The position numbers and the translations under genes are program-made. Source: VGOB01 sp034435315 (GTDB lineage: Bacteria > Chloroflexota > Anaerolineae > UBA4142). From it: a stretch of DNA of 17,629 nt. Of the stretch, positions 13,304 through 17,629 are shown one piece after another. The notes under the pieces are model-generated. The model did not search any database and had not been told where the DNA came from. It worked only from the letters and a program-made list of their open reading frames with translations. Position 1 is the stretch's first letter; each line of letters opens with the position of its first letter. Location of the stretch: the NCBI GenBank assembly GCA_034435315.1, contig DAOTYB010000192.1, forward strand, positions 1 through 17,629, read 5' to 3'.

Positions 13304-14554
13304 CTACTCCTTCACGGCATCGTCATACATCAACAGGCGTCGTTCGCCTTCGAGTGCGCGCACTTCCGTCAGGTCCTGGGTCACTTCGAGTGTGCCCAGA
13401 TACTCGCCTTGCGCGTTCCGCACAGCGTAATAGCAGATGTAGATCAGTCGGCCGCGCAAGTTGATCCAAAAGCGCGCGCGGTCTTGCTTGCCGGCTTTGA
13501 AATCGCGCACAATCTGGTTGACGACGTGCACACTCTTGGGTGGGTGACAGTATTGCACCTTGCGTCCCAGGATTGCGCGCGAGCGCTCAAAGATGCGATT
13601 CTTGCCGGGCGTAAAATAGCGCACCGTATCGTCTTTGTCCACAAAGGTCAGATCGAAAGGCAACGTGCTGAACATCGCAATCAGTTCTTCCAGCGTAAAA
13701 CTGCCGGTAGGCATCTGCACGCGTCCGTCGCTGGCAACACTCTGGCGAATTTCCTTGTGAATACCCCCTTCGGGTATCCACTCAAATTGGGGAGCATAGA
13801 GACAGTAACCGTATTCATCACTTTGAATATAGATGTCGTACCAGTCCTGTTCGGTGAGCAGGTTGAGCGCGGTGGGGAAGAGAATTTTCTCCTCCTTGTA
13901 CACCATATCGTCAACCGCTTCGATGGCGGGCGAGACGGCAAGCAGGTTGTACGCTTTGGCTTCGGCAGCGCTCAGTTGCTCCACCTGTTGCAATCCGGCA
14001 ATCGTTTGCCGTAGCAGGTTGCGGATTTCATCGTCTTTGCCCCACATCACGGCGGGGGGACCTGGCAGATTGTTCTTCTCAAAGTGCGGAAAGAGCAGGT
14101 ACTCTTTGCGCCGATAGTGTTTATCCACGTCCATCAAGTTGTTGAGCAAGCCCTGAATCGCACGCATCGGTTCGGTGGCGTCCTGTTCATCAGGTAGCGC
14201 ATCCACTTGTTGCATCAGCAGGCGAATGCGCGCCGTCGTCTTGGTCAGTTCACGATTCTCCTGAATGAACGTATGGACGGGATGACCGGGGACTGTTTCC
14301 GGTGTTTCTTGCAAGTCGAGATGCTTTTTCAGGACGCGCGTGTGCGTATCGCACAATTGCTGGATGCTTTCGGCAGGAATGCCTTCTTGCATCAGTTGGA
14401 CTTCCATCAGGAACACGTCGCTGTAATCCGCTTCGTCGAGCAGCGTTTCCAGTGGTGCTTTGACGCGTTCCTCAGCCACGCCAGCGTGTAACTGGCGGAT
14501 GAGGTTTTTCATAAGGTCAATCCGTTGTTGACGATTGTTGATGAGTTCGCTCAT
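13304..14554 (-). CDS. DUF438-hemerythrin-PAS sensor-like protein
   Basis: The 416-aa protein has three parts. DUF438 covers about 8-75 (RIDLMKNLIRQLHAGVAEERVK). A hemerythrin/HHE-like bundle covers about 90-240, with HPVH (91-94), HYRRKEYLLFPHFEK (146-160) and VYKEEKILFP (218-227), where His and Glu residues could hold a di-iron site. A PAS domain covers about 295-400, with FVDKDDTVRYFTPGKNRIFERSRAILGRKVQYCHPPKSV and YYAVRNAQGEYLGTLEVTQDLTEV. No kinase, cyclase or DNA-binding output is attached, so any signal must pass to a partner, possibly the DUF1858 protein encoded 5 nt downstream. Start ATG 14554 has GGAG about 8 nt upstream. Sensing of oxygen or nitric oxide is inferred from the domains. 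Confidence 0.88.
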   Translation of the reverse strand: MSELINNRQQRIDLMKNLIRQLHAGVAEERVKAPLETLLDEADYSDVFLMEVQLMQEGIPAESIQQLCDTHTRVLKKHLDLQETPETVPGHPVHTFIQENRELTKTTARIRLLMQQVDALPDEQDATEPMRAIQGLLNNLMDVDKHYRRKEYLLFPHFEKNNLPGPPAVMWGKDDEIRNLLRQTIAGLQQVEQLSAAEAKAYNLLAVSPAIEAVDDMVYKEEKILFPTALNLLTEQDWYDIYIQSDEYGYCLYAPQFEWIPEGGIHKEIRQSVASDGRVQMPTGSFTLEELIAMFSTLPFDLTFVDKDDTVRYFTPGKNRIFERSRAILGRKVQYCHPPKSVHVVNQIVRDFKAGKQDRARFWINLRGRLIYICYYAVRNAQGEYLGTLEVTQDLTEVRALEGERRLLMYDDAVKE

Positions 14555-14653
14555 ATATGACTCCGTGAGATACGACGCACGACAAACGCCACCAATTTTC
14601 ATTCTTCATCACAATACCACCAATTCGTGCGCAAGGAGATGACAAAAGTCAAG

Positions 14654-14688
14654 TGGAACGCAATCTCTAACACAAGTTTAACGTTCCA
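14654..14688 (-). terminator. Weak terminator-like inverted repeat after the AEC transporter gene
   Basis: On the minus strand TGGAACG and CGTTCCA (14688-14682 and 14660-14654) form a 7-bp stem with a 21-nt loop, directly after the TGA of the transporter gene. The following bases CTTGACTTTTG are only moderately T-rich. Weak evidence. Confidence 0.3.
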
Positions 14689-15594
14689 TCATACCACTGC
14701 AATCAGCACCGTCAGGGTGAACATACTCACCAGCGTCGAAATGAAAATGACTGTCGTGATGAGGTCGGGCGCGGTGTCAAATTCTTGCGCGAGCGCGACG
14801 CCAAAGATCGCCGTCGGCATACTGTTCTCCAGAATCAGCGCGCGGCGCGTGACACCTTGCAAGCCGAGCCACTCGGCAACGCCAATCGAGATGATTGCCG
14901 CGACGACCAGACGAATGGACGTTGCGACCGAAGCGACGAACCATTGCCCGCGCAAATTCACCTCGGCGAGTTGCATCCCCAGCACGACCAGCAGAAACGG
15001 CAGAATCGAATCGCCAACGAGTTTCAGCGGATCGAAAATCGTCGCAGGGATTGGAATCGCAAAGGCGTTGACCGCGACGCCCAGCACCATCGCGTACATT
15101 CCCGGCATCTGCGCGACGCGCCGCGCGGCGTTGTGCCAATCGGCTTTGCCGCGCGCGGCCAGATACACGCCGAACGTTTGCAACACGATTTGCATCAGAA
15201 TCATATAAATCAAGCCGCGCTCGACGGCTGCCGCGCCATAGGCAAGGAGCAGAATCGGAAAACCGACGTTGACACAATTCGTAAAGAGAATCGAAATGTG
15301 AAACGAACTCGCCGCCGCGCGGTCGAGTCGTAATGCGCGCGCGGCAAGTTCCGAAATGCCGTACAGCAGTGCCATCGTAATCGCATAAAAGACGACGATC
15401 TGCCCAAATTCGTACGGCGAAATCGTCGTGCGCGCCATCGCGGTAAACACCATACACGGCACCAGCACGTACAGCGCGAAACGCGATAGCGTCTTGAGAT
15501 CGAGCGACAAAAAGCGTTGCGCGACATAGCCGACCGTGACCATTACAAAGACCGGCAGAATGACGCGCGTGAAAATCGCGAGCAGTGTGTCCAC
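14689..15594 (-). CDS. AEC (auxin efflux carrier) family transporter
   Basis: An inner-membrane permease of about ten segments (301 aa). Family landmarks are FTRVILPVFVMVTVGYVAQRFLSLDLKTLSRFALYVLVPCMVFTAM, TNCVNVGFPILLLAYG (the NxGFxxxPL-type region), LPFLLVVLGMQLAE and ENSMPTAIFGVALAQEFD. Bacterial AEC proteins move malate, malonate or amino acids; the substrate here is unknown. I chose GTG 15594 because GGGGA lies 6 nt upstream and homology starts at TLLAIFTRV. The frame is open to ATG 15753, but that extension mostly translates an octanucleotide array (MQRPNNPTIQRCNDLTIR). It is divergent from the FabH-like gene and convergent with nothing; the DUF438 gene downstream has its own gap of 135 nt. 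Confidence 0.87.
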   Translation of the reverse strand: MDTLLAIFTRVILPVFVMVTVGYVAQRFLSLDLKTLSRFALYVLVPCMVFTAMARTTISPYEFGQIVVFYAITMALLYGISELAARALRLDRAAASSFHISILFTNCVNVGFPILLLAYGAAAVERGLIYMILMQIVLQTFGVYLAARGKADWHNAARRVAQMPGMYAMVLGVAVNAFAIPIPATIFDPLKLVGDSILPFLLVVLGMQLAEVNLRGQWFVASVATSIRLVVAAIISIGVAEWLGLQGVTRRALILENSMPTAIFGVALAQEFDTAPDLITTVIFISTLVSMFTLTVLIAVV

Positions 15595-15651
15595 GGTGTA
15601 TCCCCGAAGATTTTTTGCGATTGTATGCGCGCCAAGTCGGATAGTCAAATC

Positions 15652-15715
15652 GTTGCATCGTTGAATTGTTGGATTGTTGGGTCGTTGCATCGTTAAATGG
15701 TTGGATGGTTGTTTG
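15652..15715. repeat. Eight contiguous octanucleotides between divergent genes
   Basis: Units GTTGCATC, GTTGAATT, GTTGGATT, GTTGGGTC, GTTGCATC, GTTAAATG, GTTGGATG and GTTGTTTG run without a gap. GTT is constant and the last bases vary. The array sits about 20 nt upstream of the fabH extended -10 element and upstream of the divergent transporter start. Confidence 0.93.
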
Positions 15716-15735
15716 TCACGCGTGGGCGCGATTGG

Positions 15736-15744
15736 TGTTATAAT
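15736..15744 (+). promoter_or_regulatory. Extended -10 promoter of the fabH-like gene
   Basis: TGTTATAAT (15736-15744) is a perfect extended -10 (TGnTATAAT). The nearest -35-like hexamer, TTGTCA (15713-15718), is 20 nt away, too far for good spacing, which fits dependence on the extended -10. Transcription would start near 15751, giving a leader of about 55 nt that contains the heptad array. Confidence 0.6.
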
Positions 15745-15765
15745 CAATATCAAAGTTGAATCGTC

Positions 15766-15800
15766 AATCTGAAATCGGCAATCTAAAATCGGAAATGAGG
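15766..15800. repeat. Five heptanucleotides ending in the fabH ribosome-binding site
   Basis: AATCTGA, AATCGGC, AATCTAA, AATCGGA and AATGAGG are contiguous. The last unit supplies GAGG (15797-15800), the ribosome-binding site 5 nt before ATG 15806. The units are of the same family as those before phnE and glpK and have the same orientation relative to the gene. Confidence 0.88.
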
Positions 15801-15805
15801 TCGAG

Positions 15806-16969
15806 ATGCCACGTTACGCGCACATTATCGGCTGGGGTATGTACGCGCCGCCACACATCGTGACGAACGATGATCTGGCGAAAAAGATGGACACGTCGGA
15901 CGCGTGGATTCGCGAGCGCACCGGCATTGTACAACGGCGCATCGCCTCCGAAAAAGAATCCACCGCCGCGATGGCGATTCACGCCGCGCGTGCCGCCATC
16001 GAACGCGCGAACATCAAACCGATGGAGATTGATCTGGTCATCGTGGCGACGGCGACGCCCGAGTATCTCTTTCCCGCAACGGCGTGTCTCGTACAATCGG
16101 CGATTGGTGCCGAGCGCGCCGGCGCGTTCGATTTGGAAGCGGGTTGTTCGGGCTTTGTCTATGGGCTAGTGACAGCGGCAGGAATGATTCGGGGTGGAAT
16201 GCACAACACGATTCTCGTTGTCGGTGCTGAGACCCTGTCGCGCATCGTGGACTGGAACGATCGCGCGACGGCGGTGCTTTTCGGCGATGGTGCCGGCGCG
16301 ACGATTCTACGCGCGAGCGAACAACCGGGGGGAGTGATAGCCTCGGTTCTGGGCGCGGACGGTTCGGGCGGCGAGTTGCTGATTTTACCGGCGGGTGGCG
16401 CGCGGCATCCCGCGGGACCGGAAACCGTGTTATCGAAAATGCACTATGTGCGGATGAACGGGCGCGAGGTGTATCGTTTTGCGACGCGCGTGATGGCACA
16501 AGCCGCGCAGAGCGTTGTCAAGCGCGCGGGATGGTCGCTTGAGCAGATTGATTTGTTCATTCCGCATCAAGCGAATGCGCGCATCATCGAGAGCGCGGCA
16601 AAGGCGTTGAAACTCGCGCCCGACAAGGTGTTTGTGAATTTGCACAACTATGGCAACACCTCTGCCGCGTCCATTCCCATCGCGTTGTGCGAGGCGGTGG
16701 ATGCGGGCAAGGTCAAGCCGGGCGATCGTTTGGTGTTGGTGGGCTTTGGCGCGGGGCTCACGTGGGCGGCGTGCGCGATTCAGTGGACGGCGGCAAAGCC
16801 GGGCGCGATTCCGCTGCCGCGCGCGGCAACAAGCCGTCTCCGCTACCTGTGGGCAGGACTCAAGGCGTTGGGTTGGCGTCTGCAACGTCGCGCGGACGCG
16901 ACGGTGAGTCAGGTGACGGAGGTGGTAGAGCGTGAAGAGGTAGAAACCAAAACCCGCAAGGTGGAATGA
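15806..16969 (+). CDS. fabH: 3-oxoacyl-ACP synthase III (FabH-like) with C-terminal extension
   Basis: A thiolase-fold enzyme that in the FabH family condenses acetyl-CoA (or another acyl-CoA) with malonyl-ACP to start fatty acid synthesis. The triad is intact: Cys114 in LEAGCSGFVYGL, His254 in FIPHQANARII, and Asn284 in NYGNTSAASIP. Other matches are YAPPHIVTNDDLAKKMDTSDAWIRERTGI at the N-terminus and VLVGFGAGLTWAACAIQW, which is normally close to the C-terminus. FabH is usually about 320-335 aa; this one is 387 aa because about 60 residues follow, containing a moderately hydrophobic stretch (LRYLWAGLKALGWRL) and a charged tail. No other fab genes adjoin, so a role in a special acyl product or as a HMG-CoA-synthase-like or OleA-like condensing enzyme is possible. 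Its stop codon lies in the loop of its own terminator. Confidence 0.9.
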   Translation: MPRYAHIIGWGMYAPPHIVTNDDLAKKMDTSDAWIRERTGIVQRRIASEKESTAAMAIHAARAAIERANIKPMEIDLVIVATATPEYLFPATACLVQSAIGAERAGAFDLEAGCSGFVYGLVTAAGMIRGGMHNTILVVGAETLSRIVDWNDRATAVLFGDGAGATILRASEQPGGVIASVLGADGSGGELLILPAGGARHPAGPETVLSKMHYVRMNGREVYRFATRVMAQAAQSVVKRAGWSLEQIDLFIPHQANARIIESAAKALKLAPDKVFVNLHNYGNTSAASIPIALCEAVDAGKVKPGDRLVLVGFGAGLTWAACAIQWTAAKPGAIPLPRAATSRLRYLWAGLKALGWRLQRRADATVSQVTEVVEREEVETKTRKVE

Positions 16970-16984
16970 CCTTGCGGGTTTTTT
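16949..16984. terminator. Bidirectional intrinsic terminator overlapping the fabH stop codon
   Basis: AAAACCCGCAAGGT (16949-16962) pairs perfectly with ACCTTGCGGGTTTT (16969-16982) around a 6-nt loop, then two more T. The TGA (16967-16969) spans the loop/stem border, so the last five or so codons form the left arm. The reverse strand reads GGGTTTTGG after the same hairpin, so it can also stop the convergent gene that ends at 16995. Confidence 0.93.
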
Positions 16985-16994
16985 CTGGTTGCAC

Positions 16995-17471
16995 TCATTG
17001 TCCAGGAGTTAAAACGATGCGTCGTGTGGTGGTGCCACCGCTCGTTTGTTCGACCGCGGTGATGCGCCAGCCGGGTTTGATGTCGGCGAGTGTACCGCTG
17101 GTCATCTTTTCGATGATCGTTTTGTCATCAACGGTCAGCGTGGCAGTCGAGCCATCACGTTGCTGTGTCACGGTGATGGTATTGCCCTCTACACTCTTGA
17201 CCACGCCGTTGACGAGTTGTCGTCCTGCCAGAAAAGCGCCACGTGCACCCTGCGCGCCCTCACCTGCGCCGGGTGCTATGGCGGCAGGGTCGCTACTTAT
17301 CCCTGTCCTGCCGCTACCCATCGTTGCGGCGCGTTGTTGAAAGAATTCGGTGCGGATATTGACTTGTTCCTTCAATCCTGTATCACGTCCCCACACGAAT
17401 CCTCCAACACCTCCAACTAGCAGTGCTACCAACATACCCAGCACGAAGATGATATGACTGGTCTTGAACAT
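16995..17471 (-). CDS. Membrane-anchored DUF5666-like protein
   Basis: A 158-aa protein. The start is ATG 17471, with a near-perfect AGGAGG 3 nt upstream; the frame is open to 17591 but translates a repeat. Residues about 6-28 (HIIFVLGMLVALLVGGVGGFVWG) are one membrane segment without a lipobox Cys, so it is an N-terminal anchor. A Gly/Ala-rich linker follows (about 55-80). The C-terminal part, NGVVKSVEGNTITVTQQRDGSTATLTVDDKTIIEKMTSGTLADIKPGWRITAVEQ, has the small beta-barrel pattern of DUF5666-type domains, which are often secreted or surface-located and of unknown role. It is convergent with fabH and shares its terminator. Confidence 0.75.
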   Translation of the reverse strand: MFKTSHIIFVLGMLVALLVGGVGGFVWGRDTGLKEQVNIRTEFFQQRAATMGSGRTGISSDPAAIAPGAGEGAQGARGAFLAGRQLVNGVVKSVEGNTITVTQQRDGSTATLTVDDKTIIEKMTSGTLADIKPGWRITAVEQTSGGTTTRRIVLTPGQ

Positions 17472-17484
17472 TGTCCTCCTTATG

Positions 17485-17515
17485 AAAATACATTTGTCCA
17501 CGAAGGTCACGAAGG
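17485..17515. repeat. 31-nt element repeated from the ogt upstream region
   Basis: It matches 11619-11649 at 29 of 31 positions. In both places it lies 13-14 nt before the ATG of a minus-strand gene and just outside the ribosome-binding site, in the same orientation. From 17516 to the window end I see nothing further that I can support. Confidence 0.85.
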
Positions 17516-17629
17516 GGTGCTCATCCGCTAATACTTTGATTATGGATCGGCTCAAATTTGACCGTGAGTAAATGACGAAAAGACCAGACATGGTCGGTCA
17601 AACCTGCTGCCATGCCTGGCGTGCGCGGC

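Noticed and set aside
14785..15333. Plus-strand frames opposite the AEC transporter
   Set aside because: Arg/Asp/Asn-rich shadow of a membrane protein; no start signal.

Overview
The window looks like a chromosomal segment of a GC-rich, probably Chloroflexota (Anaerolineae-like) bacterium. The evidence is indirect: a solute-binding lipoprotein with a long Pro/Thr-rich linker (a PTATPVP-type repeat), a duplicated PhnE permease, a DUF438/hemerythrin plus DUF1858 gene pair, and many low-complexity intergenic repeats. No rRNA, tRNA, CRISPR array, transposase or phage gene was seen.

Layout. (1) 130-4381, + strand: a phosphonate/phosphite-type ABC importer, phnD-phnC-phnE; the permease gene holds two PhnE domains in one chain. 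No C-P lyase or phosphonatase gene is in view, so the substrate is open. (2) 4388-7875, + strand: a good promoter, a leader with a possible 17-codon ORF and an intrinsic-terminator-like hairpin, then a membrane SPFH/coiled-coil protein, a protein with a LexA/S24-like C-terminal region, and psuG (pseudouridine-5'-phosphate glycosidase), the last two overlapping by ATGA. (3) 7876-11096, + strand: hairpins, a possible gene relic, an EamA-family transporter and glpK, ending in a strong terminator. (4) 11112-15594, - strand: ogt, a DUF4442 hotdog protein, an Ig-like hypothetical protein, a DUF1858-DUF2249 protein, a DUF438-hemerythrin-PAS protein and an AEC-family transporter. (5) 15736-16984, + strand: a FabH-like ketoacyl synthase with its own extended -10 promoter and terminator. 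(6) 16995-17471, - strand: a small membrane-anchored DUF5666-like protein.

The most unusual signal is a set of about a dozen degenerate short-period tandem arrays (mostly 7 nt, some 8 nt, one near 10 nt). Each locus has its own unit, but related units recur at distant loci. Several arrays are inverted pairs that could fold into hairpins. They lie just before start codons (phnE, glpK, fabH, ogt, the DUF5666-like gene) and also inside reading frames: they add about 25 net residues between two active-site residues of PsuG, about 33 residues in an EamA loop, and a 34-residue N-terminal extension on the DUF4442 protein. They resemble in kind the STRR heptanucleotide repeats of heterocystous cyanobacteria. 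I see no enzyme here that would make or move them.

Starts were chosen from ribosome-binding sites, overlaps and family N-termini; several are shorter than the longest open frame. Functions rest on motif recognition by eye, without database searches.
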